Part shown: positions 46,340 through 54,893 of the stretch, piece by piece
Numbering within the stretch: position 1 is the first letter of the stretch
How the letters are laid out: every line of letters starts with the position of its first letter
Assembly (NCBI GenBank): GCA_007244375.1
Contig: SCVW01000015.1
Span: 124,001-188,000 of the forward strand
Reading direction: 5' to 3'
Origin: Smithella sp.
GTDB lineage: Bacteria; Desulfobacterota; Syntrophia; Syntrophales; Smithellaceae
Length of the DNA: 64,000 nt
The notes under the pieces: model-generated
The model's database searches: none
Told to the model about the DNA's origin: nothing
Seen by the model: only the letters and a program-made list of their open reading frames with translations
Translations under genes and position numbers: made by a program

Positions 46340-46885
46340 TTATTTTATCTGCCGGTCGATTTCCTCAATCAGCGTTTGCGTCTGGTCGGGCAGCAGCGCG
46401 AAGCCCATGTCTTTCTTATAAATAATGTTCATTTGCTGATCGATAATCACATAAACGCGTTTGGAAAGCGGTAGCAGCCAGTGGTCGGCGTCGTAGAGTT
46501 TGGCGATCTTACCTTTTTCATCCACCAGCAGAGTCATGTCTTTCAGGCCGTGCTTGGCGATAAATTTGCGGTGCGATTTGGCGGAGTCCCGTGACAGGCC
46601 GAGGATTTTTATTTTTTTGGCTTCGTATTTTTCGATGTTTTGTTGAAACTCAACAAACTGGCGTATTCAAAGCTTGGTGTCGTCCTTGGGATAAAAGGCG
46701 AGCACCACGGCGCGATAATCTTTCACGGCATTGCTGAGTTTCCATGTTTTGCCGTCCTGATCGGCCAGCGTTAAATCAGGGGCGAGCTGATCGGAGGCGG
46801 AAGGCGTTTTTTTGACATCCGTTCCCGCGCAGGCGAATAGTACGAAAAGAAAAAGCAAAATAAATAAAGACGAAACGCGTCGCAT
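46340..46885 (-). CDS. selenocysteine-containing peroxiredoxin, lipoprotein (TlpA/BCP type)
   Basis: The reading frame is open through one in-frame TGA (46667-46669), giving 181 residues with Sec73. The context FYPKDDTKL-U-IRQFVEFQ has the UGA exactly where peroxiredoxins have the peroxidatic Cys (FYPKDDTPxC). The N-terminus (1-19) is a lipoprotein signal with FACAG, so the product is membrane anchored. No resolving Cys is present. A perfect stem TTTGTTGA-GTT-TCAACAAA starts nine bases after the UGA and fits a bacterial SECIS. It reduces peroxides, probably with an external thiol. Next to a second Sec peroxiredoxin. Confidence 0.85.
46639..46657 (-). promoter_or_regulatory. SECIS-like hairpin of the lipoprotein peroxiredoxin
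   Basis: On the minus strand TTTGTTGA-GTT-TCAACAAA is a perfect 8-bp stem with three loop bases, beginning nine bases after the UGA. The distance and the GU in the loop fit bacterial selenocysteine insertion elements. Confidence 0.6.
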
Positions 46886-46959
46886 AAGATCTCCTGGAGA
46901 AAAATGATACGGCGGGCAGCCGTGTTGGAAAAGCCGCCCGCCGCTGATGTTAGAAAGGG

Positions 46960-47685
46960 TTAATCGTCAAACGCCATTTTTGTTTTCCAGACTTCCCAGA
47001 CTTTGCCGACAAGATCCGGGCCCGGTCTGAGAGTCAACTTGCCGGGACGCCATCCCGAAGGAGTAGCCTCGGCACCTTTTGTTTTGCGGACATGCTGGAA
47101 AGCTTGAATCTGCCGGATACTTTCATTGACGTTGCGTCCCACCGGGGGAGTCAGAACTTCAAAGCCCTGGATAATTCCGTCGGGATCAATAATAAATCTT
47201 CCGCGTGCTTCCACGCCGGCATCTTCCAGGTAAACTCCGAAAACACTGCCGACTTTTCCTCCGCCATCGGAGAGCATGGGGAAGGGAATTCCTCCCTTAA
47301 CCATCTTGGATAGTTCATGGTCGTCCCACATCTTGTGGACAAAAACGCTGTCCACGCTCATAGAGAGTATTTCGACACCTAGCTTCTTGAATTCGGGATA
47401 TTTCTCGGCGACCGCCGAGATTTCCGTTGCTCAGACGAAAGTGAAATCTCCCGGATAAAAACACAGAACAACCCATTTACCCAGATATTCGGACAGTTTG
47501 ATGGATATAAATTTGCCTTTGTGATATGCGGGTGCCGTAAAGTCCGGCGCTTTTTTTCCTACAGTGACCATGCTTTTGACCTCCTTTACAGGTGTTTGTT
47601 GAGGTGATTCTTTTTTTGCATCCGGTTTTTCGCCAACCGGTCCGCCGGTGGGTCTGGCGCATCCGGCCTTGATTTCTTCGGCCAT
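46960..47685 (-). CDS. selenocysteine-containing 2-Cys-type peroxiredoxin (AhpC/PrxU-like)
   Basis: Reading through one TGA at 47431-47433 gives 241 residues with Sec85 in [21 protein letters not shown], where ordinary AhpC-type proteins have FTFVCPTE. The rest is canonical: [50 protein letters not shown] and QAFQHVR. The C-terminal VCPA resolving Cys is absent. A 40-residue Lys/Pro N-terminal extension (with one Cys) precedes the fold. The SECIS-like stem TCTCGGC-GGTC-GCCGAGA lies ten bases after the UGA. It likely detoxifies peroxide, with Sec for speed. Confidence 0.88.
47403..47420 (-). promoter_or_regulatory. SECIS-like hairpin of the AhpC-type peroxiredoxin
   Basis: TCTCGGC-GGTC-GCCGAGA, a perfect 7-bp stem with GGUC loop, starts ten bases after the UGA. 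The apical GGU is the feature recognised by SelB in E. coli formate dehydrogenase SECIS. Confidence 0.7.
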
Positions 47686-47725
47686 AAGTTACTACCTCCT
47701 TTCCATGATCTTTTTGATTTCTTAT

Positions 47726-48040
47726 TCATTTTTTTATTTTTTTCATCTTCGAGATTTCTTCCTCTACTTCTTCAGCTCCTTCAGCATAGAACTTTTCCTC
47801 ATCGGGGGCAAGTTCATGAAGCAACCTCAAAAACTCCCCGGCGTGAACGCGTTCCTCGTCGGCAATATCTTTGAGCACTTCTATGGCCAGCTTGTTGTCT
47901 GTTGATTCCGCAAGTTGCATGTAAAGCTGAATCGCCTCATACTCTGCCGCCACCATGAATCGAATGGCTCTGATAAGTTCTTCTTTCGTGAGTTTTCTGT
48001 CCTTTGCCAATCCTGAAAAAGGTGTTCCAAACTCCAGCAT
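47726..48040 (-). CDS. ferritin-like di-iron protein (rubrerythrin/EncFtn-type)
   Basis: A 104-residue four-helix half-bundle: RFMVAAEYEAIQLYMQLAEST and LKDIADEERVHAGEFLRLL, with Glu in the first helix and ExxH in the second, giving a di-iron site across a dimer. The acidic C-terminus (EEVEEEI) is typical. It probably oxidises or stores Fe(II) or removes peroxide. Located 40 bp before the AhpC-type selenoprotein in the same direction, so it belongs to the redox-defence operon. Confidence 0.85.
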   Translation of the reverse strand: MLEFGTPFSGLAKDRKLTKEELIRAIRFMVAAEYEAIQLYMQLAESTDNKLAIEVLKDIADEERVHAGEFLRLLHELAPDEEKFYAEGAEEVEEEISKMKKIKK

Positions 48041-48044
48041 ATCA

Positions 48045-48317
48045 TTATCCTCCTTTCTTGGTTAGATTAATATTTTGGTATGATTCATTCTTTTGTCCAA
48101 TGGATTTTTGCAGGTCTGAAAGAAACGCGTCTCTATCAAGGCAAAAGCGAGCGGTGATATCTCCAACGGTATCAAAAAGGCAAGAGCAGCACAAACATAC
48201 TCCTGCCTTTTCGTCATATTTTTTAATCACTTCTTGTGTTGCAGGCCAGTTGGCAACGACATCTAGCAGGATGGTTTCCGCTGAGATTGCTTTTTTTTCT
48301 TCGGAATTTATTGACAT
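48045..48317 (-). CDS. DUF1858-like small redox-disulfide domain protein
   Basis: A 90-residue protein: ISAETILLDVVANWPATQEVIKKYDEKAG followed by VCLCCSCLFDTVGDITARF. The DVV-x4-PAT-x2-V-x2-KY pattern and CLCC cluster are those of the DUF1858 domain linked to hybrid-cluster proteins. Four Cys in seven residues suggest metal or persulfide handling. Its stop is four bases before the ferritin-like start. Confidence 0.8.
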   Translation of the reverse strand: MSINSEEKKAISAETILLDVVANWPATQEVIKKYDEKAGVCLCCSCLFDTVGDITARFCLDRDAFLSDLQKSIGQKNESYQNINLTKKGG

Positions 48318-48320
48318 TTA

Positions 48321-48433
48321 TTTCTCCCTCGGATACGGTTAAGCCATGATGCCGCCTTCCATGACTTTCACGTTTTTACAGCCGTTTCCTTTCAGCAGCG
48401 GTTCCATTTCATAGCCACGCAGCGAAATCTTGC
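48321..48433 (-). pseudogene. duplicated C-terminal fragment of a rhodanese domain
   Basis: On the minus strand CKISLRGYEMEPLLKGNG and VKVMEGGIMA read in one frame and stop at TAA (48339-48341), where the intact copy reads WPYPRE. The DNA is nearly identical to the 3' end of the CoADR-rhodanese gene at 50310-50430. No start codon or upstream domain is left. It is a decayed partial duplication left between the cytochrome b and the DUF1858-like genes. Confidence 0.8.
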
Positions 48434-48440
48434 AATCAGA

Positions 48441-49247
48441 TTATTTATCTGTTTTTACCTGTTGTGCATCATCCTCTTCCGTATGTCCGATAGCCGGTTC
48501 CTCCTCTTTTAGCGGCGGTGTTTCTTCGATGGCCGCAGGGGGAACCGGTGGGAGGACCTCAGGGGGAGCCGCGGGAGCAGGTTCGATTTCCGCTATCCAG
48601 AGGGGATGACGATGCCGTGCGTAATCCAGACGCACTCCGCCCGTGAATATGCCGCGAATCATCGGCCAGTTCGGCTTCAGAATAATAGCTGCCATGTGCG
48701 CCAGAAAAGCGAGGAAAAACAAAACAAAGAAGATGTTGTGAATCCAGGTAGCCCAGAGGACAACGGTAAGCGACATATCCGGCGCGTAGATATTCTTGTA
48801 TGTCTTCACCAGTCCCGAAATGATCAACATCAGGATGATAAAAGCCATTCCCACGTAAGCCAGACGTTGTTCCGGCAGGTATTTATGCATGGGCGGCTCT
48901 TCTCCAAAGCCGAAGAGGCTTTTGATAACGGTAACGGATGTGGAGAAATCGCCTTTCTGCGGAAGCAGTCCCCTCTCTTGTCGCAGACCATGATATAAAA
49001 CATGGAATATGGCCGCAGCGGTGAAGATTATCGCCGCTGCATAGTGCAGATATAATGAAGTCATATAGTCAGCAGACCAGCCCATACCGGGAAGGCTGCT
49101 GATGTAATATCTTTTGCTCATGGGAAGTTCGAACATTCCCGTTAAAAAAAGAACAAGTCCGGAAATGGCAATTGTCCAGTGCTCGATTAATTCGATCACA
49201 TCGTGGCGAATGACAATATTTTTTCCGGTCAATATTTTTTCCGTCAT
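48441..49247 (-). CDS. membrane cytochrome b (formate-dehydrogenase gamma-like)
   Basis: About 268 residues with four membrane helices and His residues in RHDVIELIEHWTIAISGLVLFLTG, LYLHYAAAIIFTAAAIFHVLYHG and AFLAHMAAIIL, arranged as in FdnI/HyaC di-heme cytochrome b subunits. The end is a Pro/Glu-rich cytoplasmic or periplasmic tail (EPAPAAPPEVLPPVPP). AAGGAGGAG selects the start at MTEKIL. Encoded four bases after the Fe-S protein gene, so both form an electron-transfer unit with the quinone pool. No molybdopterin subunit is in the window. Confidence 0.88.
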   Translation of the reverse strand: MTEKILTGKNIVIRHDVIELIEHWTIAISGLVLFLTGMFELPMSKRYYISSLPGMGWSADYMTSLYLHYAAAIIFTAAAIFHVLYHGLRQERGLLPQKGDFSTSVTVIKSLFGFGEEPPMHKYLPEQRLAYVGMAFIILMLIISGLVKTYKNIYAPDMSLTVVLWATWIHNIFFVLFFLAFLAHMAAIILKPNWPMIRGIFTGGVRLDYARHRHPLWIAEIEPAPAAPPEVLPPVPPAAIEETPPLKEEEPAIGHTEEDDAQQVKTDK

Positions 49248-49251
49248 CGTC

Positions 49252-50256
49252 CTACTCCTCCTTGCCCGCGTTTTCTTTCCGGTTGGATAACCGGTTCCAT
49301 GCACCGGCTATGGCCGCAGCGGCAATTCCCAGTACAGGTGCGGTTAGAGCCGCTTTTCCCATGGAATCACTGTTTGCCATTTTTCGTTTGACATCAACTT
49401 GCATATTCGGCTGCCCCGGTTTCCTGGTCATGGTTTTGTTAATTTCTTCAAAGGGCACCTGTGATACGTAAAGTGTGGACGTTCCGCCATTTTGTTTATT
49501 CCCGTAAATATATCCGTTCATCTGTCCGGCACGCGATTCGGCCTCTTTTTCAATGGAGCTTTGGGGGCCGATAAGCATAGCTTTCTGCGGACACGCCTCA
49601 ATGCATCCGGGAAGTTTGTTTTGAGCCAGGCGGTCAACACATAAATCGCATTTGTACATCACACCGTTGCCCATGTATTCGGGCAATACATGAAGGTAAA
49701 TTCCGACACCGGATTGCCTTTGGGGAATTCCCCAAGGGCAGACATCTCGGCATTTTGCTCCGCCGAAGCAAATTTCCTGATCAATGACTACCGCACCGTT
49801 TTTATTTTTATGATTGGCAGAAAAGGGACAAATAGTTGCGCAGGCCGGATTATCACAGTGCATACAGCGGCGGGGTACAAAAATTGTTTTTTCGCGACCT
49901 CCCCAATCGACTTCGGCTTTATGTACGTAAATAAGATTATAAGGTGTCAAACGATTGAACACTTCGCGTTTTTTCGACCAGTCTTCAATGGTTTTTCTGG
50001 GCCAGGGCAGGGGAATCGGATCCGCCACCTGCGGTATCCTGTCTTTGTTGATCGTTTTGCAGGCACTGACGCAGGCGGGAATTTTCCTGCCCGGGCAACC
50101 ATCACAAAGACTCAAATCAATAAGTGTGGACAATCGTTCTTCCGTTCCGCCCAAAACTTTTTTCGGCAGCCCGATGCCAGAAACAATTGCTGCTCCCGCC
50201 GTTATTTTTAAAAAAGAACGTCGGCCAATTTGATATTTATTCTGATTGATCATCAT
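49252..50256 (-). CDS. Tat-exported 4[4Fe-4S] ferredoxin-type electron-transfer subunit
   Basis: A 334-residue protein with a twin-arginine signal (GRRSFLKITAGAAIV) and four cysteine groups: CDGCPGRKIPACVSACK, CMHCDNPACATICP, CFGGAKCRDVCPWG and CDLCVDRLAQNKLPGCIEACP. This is the FdnH/HybA/DmsB layout with four [4Fe-4S] clusters. A C-terminal hydrophobic helix (LTAPVLGIAAAAIAGAW) anchors it. It hands electrons to the cytochrome b encoded next. The first group has an unusual CDGC-x7-C spacing. Confidence 0.9.
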   Translation of the reverse strand: MMINQNKYQIGRRSFLKITAGAAIVSGIGLPKKVLGGTEERLSTLIDLSLCDGCPGRKIPACVSACKTINKDRIPQVADPIPLPWPRKTIEDWSKKREVFNRLTPYNLIYVHKAEVDWGGREKTIFVPRRCMHCDNPACATICPFSANHKNKNGAVVIDQEICFGGAKCRDVCPWGIPQRQSGVGIYLHVLPEYMGNGVMYKCDLCVDRLAQNKLPGCIEACPQKAMLIGPQSSIEKEAESRAGQMNGYIYGNKQNGGTSTLYVSQVPFEEINKTMTRKPGQPNMQVDVKRKMANSDSMGKAALTAPVLGIAAAAIAGAWNRLSNRKENAGKEE

Positions 50257-50309
50257 ACGCCTCCAGCGTCATTCGGAATATATTTTGGGAATTCAATTTT
50301 CTGAAACGC

Positions 50310-52010
50310 TCATTTTTCCCTCGGATACGGCCAAGCCATGATGCCGCCTTCCATGACTTTTACATTCTTCCAGCCGTTGCTTTCCAGAACCAGTTGTGCC
50401 TCGTAGCCGCGCAGTGAAATCTTACAGTAACAGATGATCTCCCTGTTTTTATCTTCGGGCAGTTCCTTGATGCGCTTGCGCAGAGCGCCAAGGGGCATTA
50501 GAGTTTCACCGATGCCGAGACGCATCTGCTCGAATTCATCCGGTCCGCGCACATCCAGAATAAAAGGTTTTTCTCCGGTATTGAGCTTGTCGTGAACTTC
50601 CTTGCAGCTGATGCCTTTCATTCTGCCTTTCATTTTATTTTGCATGATATGCGCCGTGGCAATGAAATGGTCGATGGCCAGTGAGAAAGGCGGTGCGTAG
50701 GGTAGATCGGCATTGATCATATCTTCTATTGTCATCTTTCCCTGGATGGCCATGGCCCATTGCGCAATTTGTTTGGCGACGTTACCGGGGCCTATGCATT
50801 GGGCGCCCAATATTTTGCCCGTATTTTTATCCGCAACCAGTTTGGTCACGAGAAGCATACCTTCCATGAATCCCGGCTTGTCAGGACTGGCATTGATGAC
50901 CGTGATAATATCTTTGTATCCTAGTCTTTTCGCGGATGTTTCGGATAGACCGGTTGAACCTGCCGCATAATCAAATACTTTGCAGATACCGGTTTGAATA
51001 GTTCCGGGGAAGGTAACACAATTTGTCGAAGCGGCGTTTTCACCCGCCACACGTCCCTGAAGGTTGGCCAGATCGCCGTAAGGCGCGTGGACTTTCTTGC
51101 CGGTGATACGATTGAGTGTTTCCAGGCAATCACCCACGGCGTAAATATCGGGGTCGGATGTCTGCATGTATTCGTTGACTTCAATGCCACCCAAATCGCC
51201 TATCTTCAATCCGGCTTCCCTAGCTAATTTGATATTCGGACGTACTCCGATGGCGACTACAGCCAGTTCGCAGGGCAGTTCCGTTCCGTTTTGCAGTTTT
51301 ACCGCGTTGAGTTGTCCATCTTCCCCCAGAAACGCGGCAATGCCGTTTTCGGTGATGACATTAGCTCCCTTGCTCCTGACATGGTTTTCAACCAGCTTGG
51401 CCAGCTCCCAGTCCAGAAATGTGAGCAATTGGGGTAAAAGTTCAATAACGGTAATTTCAATACCGGCCAGTTGCAGGGCCTCACAGGTTTCAATGCCGAT
51501 CAATCCCCCGCCGATGACAGCAGCCTTTTTGATTTTTCCTTCATCGCGGATTTTACGAAGAAAGTCCGCATCTTTCATTGATTGTAATGTTGTAATACCC
51601 TGGAGGTCTGTTCCCGGAACAGGGGGCATCCGCGGAACAGCGCCGGTGGCAATTATAAGTTTATCATAGGTTAGAGTGCCAGTTTCACCGGTCATGAGAT
51701 TTCGGAAAGAAACGGAATGTTTTTTTGTATCAATAGCCGAAACTTCCGTGTTTACTTTGGCATCAATGTCCTTGGCATTCAGATAGAACATTGGATTTCG
51801 CACTATGCCGGCTGGCGTGCATAAAAGCTGATTGCGGTCATCGAAATAGCCGCCGACATAGTAGGGATAACCACAGGATGCCATGGAAAGATCAGCATCT
51901 TTTTGCAGGATGATGACTTCGGCATCGTTATCAATTCTTCTGGCTTTAGCCGCTGCCTTGGGTCCGGCAGCCGACCCGCCGATAACGATAATTCTTTTTC
52001 TCTGTGCCAT
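50310..52010 (-). CDS. CoA-disulfide reductase-rhodanese fusion
   Basis: A 566-residue flavoprotein. Residues 1-450: FAD motif VIGGSAAGPKAAAKAR, active Cys in MASCGYPYYVGG, NAD(P) motif VIGGGLIGIETCEAL, and YAVGDCLET. Residues about 460-566 are a rhodanese domain with the active Cys in IICYCKISLRGYEA. Such CoADR-RHD enzymes reduce CoA persulfides and polysulfides using NAD(P)H and are used in sulfur respiration or sulfane detoxification. It is 53 bp upstream of the Tat Fe-S protein. Confidence 0.93.
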   Translation of the reverse strand: MAQRKRIIVIGGSAAGPKAAAKARRIDNDAEVIILQKDADLSMASCGYPYYVGGYFDDRNQLLCTPAGIVRNPMFYLNAKDIDAKVNTEVSAIDTKKHSVSFRNLMTGETGTLTYDKLIIATGAVPRMPPVPGTDLQGITTLQSMKDADFLRKIRDEGKIKKAAVIGGGLIGIETCEALQLAGIEITVIELLPQLLTFLDWELAKLVENHVRSKGANVITENGIAAFLGEDGQLNAVKLQNGTELPCELAVVAIGVRPNIKLAREAGLKIGDLGGIEVNEYMQTSDPDIYAVGDCLETLNRITGKKVHAPYGDLANLQGRVAGENAASTNCVTFPGTIQTGICKVFDYAAGSTGLSETSAKRLGYKDIITVINASPDKPGFMEGMLLVTKLVADKNTGKILGAQCIGPGNVAKQIAQWAMAIQGKMTIEDMINADLPYAPPFSLAIDHFIATAHIMQNKMKGRMKGISCKEVHDKLNTGEKPFILDVRGPDEFEQMRLGIGETLMPLGALRKRIKELPEDKNREIICYCKISLRGYEAQLVLESNGWKNVKVMEGGIMAWPYPREK

Positions 52011-52032
52011 AAAAATCTCCTTTATATTTTTT

Positions 52033-52983
52033 TCAATCTTCGATGCATATTCTTTTGTTTTTCATCGCTGTAACGGTCATGAAGGTCAGCAAAATAACAA
52101 TGCCGGTTAAAAGTATAAGCAGGATCAATGCGACATACTGAAAGACTTCAATATGTAAATAATGATACATGAGTATCGTTGCAATTGTCAATGCCGCCAT
52201 GGGAAAAGTATATGCCCACCAGGACAGGTAATATTTTATTCTGGCCAGCATCCGCAATTGCGGCATCATCAGAATAAAGATGAAAAAGGCAAAATAATAA
52301 AGCATTCTGGCCATGGAATCGACAGCGCCTGTCAATTTGACATACGATATAAAACCGACAGCGGGCGGCGCAATAAGAATGAAAAGAGTCGGCAGCAGTT
52401 TTTCAGGCATCGGGTTATGAAAGATCAGGCGGTAAAGCAAGATGGTAAAGAGCGCTATCCAGAAAACAAAGCCGACGCTGAAGAAGAACCAGGAGATTTC
52501 TGAAGACGCATAGGTAATCCCGGCAATCGGAACGAGAATATTTCCCGCAACCGGAATAAACCATGCGGGACTGATGGCATTGATTTCCAGAGAAGGATGC
52601 TTCAGCCAGATGGAAATCACCATGATACTGAAAATAAAATGCATAATCGTTCCAATCGTCCACAAAATCATGGAAATAAAAGGATGCATGGTCATGGTGG
52701 CTATACTTAAAAGCAGCAGACTGATGGAAATGGTCGGGAAGAAAGAAAGTTTCGTGGTATTTTGAAACTCTTTCTGAACCTCATGAAAATGTTTGAAATT
52801 TTTTGTCAGATAAACAAAAAAAATAGTCAAAAAGATTAAAATGCTTATTCCCAGCAAAATGGTGCTTAAATAATTGTTCCATTGTAGTACTTTCTCCATT
52901 CGCTGCCAGGCAATCGTCGCACCGGCCAATCCCATTACAACCGCAAAAAATGAAACAGGAAAATTCTGTAACCGCTCACTCAT
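52033..52983 (-). CDS. TDT-family transporter (TehA/SLAC1-like)
   Basis: A 316-residue protein with ten hydrophobic helices: NFPVSFFAVVMGLAGATIAW start, and WWAYTFPMAALTIATILMYH near the end, both characteristic of TDT proteins. It exports small anions; sulfite or thiosulfate would fit the CoADR-rhodanese gene 22 bp downstream, but this is inference. An FNR-type site lies 52-67 bp upstream. Paralogue at 17877-18968. Confidence 0.88.
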   Translation of the reverse strand: MSERLQNFPVSFFAVVMGLAGATIAWQRMEKVLQWNNYLSTILLGISILIFLTIFFVYLTKNFKHFHEVQKEFQNTTKLSFFPTISISLLLLSIATMTMHPFISMILWTIGTIMHFIFSIMVISIWLKHPSLEINAISPAWFIPVAGNILVPIAGITYASSEISWFFFSVGFVFWIALFTILLYRLIFHNPMPEKLLPTLFILIAPPAVGFISYVKLTGAVDSMARMLYYFAFFIFILMMPQLRMLARIKYYLSWWAYTFPMAALTIATILMYHYLHIEVFQYVALILLILLTGIVILLTFMTVTAMKNKRICIED

Positions 52984-53034
52984 CAGGATTTTCTCTTTTT
53001 TGGCGATGAGTTAGCAACGATTGACGGACATTGC

Positions 53035-53050
53035 ATTGATCTAAGTCAAT
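53035..53050. promoter_or_regulatory. FNR/CRP-type site upstream of the TDT gene
   Basis: ATTGATCTAAGTCAAT resembles the FNR consensus (TTGAT-N4-ATCAA) with one mismatch and shares ATTGATCTA with the perfect site at 11587-11602. It probably controls the minus-strand TDT-CoADR-Fe-S-cytochrome b series. Confidence 0.5.
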
Positions 53051-53076
53051 ACAAACAGATTATTTTAGAAATATTT

Positions 53077-53553
53077 TTAAGCGTTAACGGGCATCAGACT
53101 TTCCGGCACCTGAACGGCGACCACTTCGCCTGTTGCGCACACCTGGCCGTTGGCAATCAGCCTGGATTCAATAATAACCTTACGCCCCTTGATCAACTTG
53201 ACCTTCCCGCGAATTTCAAGCGGTCCATTAAGCGGTGTGGGCAAAAGATAGTTCACGTGCAAAGAGCCTGTCAGAAAACGGATGGGCGGGAGCGTGTCCA
53301 TTTCCCGGTTTTCCGCCCGGTATTTGGCGGCCGCGGCTGTTCCCGTGGAGTGACAGTCGATTAGCGAGGCAATCAGTCCGCCGTAAGCCATTCCGGGAAT
53401 GGCCATATAACGGGGATCGGGTTGATGAATGCAGACGGATTCTTCTCCGTCCCAATAGCTTTTTATTTGCAAGCCGTGTTCATTGAGACGCCCGCAGCCG
53501 TAACAGTGACTTAAATCATCCGGATAGTAATCCTGAAACGCTTTTTTTTTCAT
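53077..53553 (-). CDS. hotdog-fold thioesterase (PaaI-like)
   Basis: A 158-residue protein with DDLSHCYGCGRLNEHGLQIKSYW at the start, GMAYGGLIASLIDCHSTGTA (catalytic helix) and the LPTPLNGPLEIRGKV strand region. It hydrolyses acyl-CoA thioesters; the CYGCG N-terminal motif is a feature of one subgroup. It is last in the minus-strand series after the MBL gene, by nine bp. Confidence 0.85.
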   Translation of the reverse strand: MKKKAFQDYYPDDLSHCYGCGRLNEHGLQIKSYWDGEESVCIHQPDPRYMAIPGMAYGGLIASLIDCHSTGTAAAAKYRAENREMDTLPPIRFLTGSLHVNYLLPTPLNGPLEIRGKVKLIKGRKVIIESRLIANGQVCATGEVVAVQVPESLMPVNA

Positions 53554-53562
53554 AGTATCTCC

Positions 53563-54516
53563 TTAACTAAATGTGAGTTTCGTTCCGGCCATGTTCAAAA
53601 TGAATTGTTCCGGCATTTGCTTTTCCATTTCTATGATTGCTTTTCGGCCGGTGCAGTGTGTCGGGATAATGTAAGCCGGGTTGATTTTCTTGAATTCCTG
53701 TGTTGCGCGATCGATAATCGGTTCAAAAAACGGCCCCGAAAGATGAAACCCACCCATGATGGCATGAACTTTCTCGATGCCTGTCACCTTCATCGCATAA
53801 TGTACGGTGTTGATGATTCCCGCGTGGGCGCATCCCGAAAGAATCACCAGCCCCTTGTCTTTGAGATGCATGACGATGGAGGTGTCATCTTCAATGGCAT
53901 CCCAGACTTCCTTCCCATCTTGTTGGCAATGAGGTAGCGGCCACCCCGTTTCAAAATCCGTTGTCCGGGGAACTTCGCCCAGAAAAAGAATGGTGTCATC
54001 AAGCATGGAGCATGGTTTGGTCGCTTCGACTAGGGCTAGTCCCGCCTGTTTAATGCGTTCCCGTGTAAATTTGGGAAAATAAATCTTAAGTTCCTCTCCG
54101 AATTTGAGATAACGCGGCGATTTAAACGCAGAAGGGTGCACCAAAAAGGGAATATTTTTTTTCCCGATCATGGCCGTGAGTTTTTCCATGCCACCCGTAT
54201 GATCACTGTGCCCATGAGAAAGCGCCGCGGCTTCCACTTCGGTCATATCGACGCCTAACGTTGCGGCGTTTTGAGCCGCGCTATTTTCCGAGAATCCGAA
54301 ATCAAAAAGTAATGTATGCGTTTTCCCATCCGTTGTGGTTTTAACCAGCGCCGAAAAGCCGTGCTCTGCCAGAACGGAAGCGCGGATTTCACCGTCTTTT
54401 AAAGGATTGGCTCGCGTGACAACGGCGTTACTGTCCATTGCTGTAATATCGATATAATTGTCCTGTAACGTCAGAATCTCAACCTTGTCGACTGCTTTCA
54501 AAGAAATGTCTATCAT
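53563..54516 (-). CDS. MBL-fold metallohydrolase (COG1237 type)
   Basis: About 317 residues: FSALVKTTTDGKTHTLLFDFG, LSHGHSDHTGGMEKL (HxHxDH), ILSGCAHAGIINTV and MGGFHLSG. A longer relative of the gene at 31559. GGGAG upstream supports the start at MIDISLK. It follows a NifX-type gene by 22 bp and is likely in the same operon. The substrate is not known. Confidence 0.88.
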   Translation of the reverse strand: MIDISLKAVDKVEILTLQDNYIDITAMDSNAVVTRANPLKDGEIRASVLAEHGFSALVKTTTDGKTHTLLFDFGFSENSAAQNAATLGVDMTEVEAAALSHGHSDHTGGMEKLTAMIGKKNIPFLVHPSAFKSPRYLKFGEELKIYFPKFTRERIKQAGLALVEATKPCSMLDDTILFLGEVPRTTDFETGWPLPHCQQDGKEVWDAIEDDTSIVMHLKDKGLVILSGCAHAGIINTVHYAMKVTGIEKVHAIMGGFHLSGPFFEPIIDRATQEFKKINPAYIIPTHCTGRKAIIEMEKQMPEQFILNMAGTKLTFS

Positions 54517-54538
54517 TGTCCTGATCTCCCTTTGAAGT

Positions 54539-54877
54539 TTAGTGGTCACAGATGTTTTCTCCGACTTGCAGAGTACCTGCAAAATAATCGGTAATCAATT
54601 TCTCCGGCGTTTCCGCGGGAGCTCCCACAATTACCTGAATGCCCTGCTGGGTGAATAATTGCTGGGCGCGTTGTCCCATGCCTCCGGCGATAATTATCGT
54701 CGCGCCGCGTTCGGCCAGCCATGATGGTAGAAGTCCCGGCTGATGCGGCGGTGCAGCCGATTCCTCGCTTTTAATAATTTTCTTTGTCCGGGGATCAACA
54801 TCCACCAGGGCAAAACTGGAGCAATGACCAAAATGCATGGTCAGTTTTCCATCGGCCAAAGGTATTGCTATTTTCAT
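54539..54877 (-). CDS. NifX-type Fe-Mo cofactor-family protein
   Basis: A 112-residue NifX-like protein: MKIAIPLADGKLTMHFGHCSSFALVDVD and GATIIIAGGMGQRAQQLFTQQGIQVIVGA, ending in ICDH. The single-domain form without tail resembles archaeal MTH1175, and the His/Cys residues could hold a cluster or metal. Located directly after the Mrp ATPase gene, 16 bp away. GGAG is upstream. Confidence 0.88.
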   Translation of the reverse strand: MKIAIPLADGKLTMHFGHCSSFALVDVDPRTKKIIKSEESAAPPHQPGLLPSWLAERGATIIIAGGMGQRAQQLFTQQGIQVIVGAPAETPEKLITDYFAGTLQVGENICDH

Positions 54878-54893
54878 AATTTTTTTCTCCTTA

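Noticed and set aside
48441-50256. complete formate dehydrogenase operon
   Set aside because: Only the Fe-S and cytochrome b-like subunits are present. No molybdopterin or selenocysteine catalytic subunit is encoded nearby, so the enzyme cannot be named.
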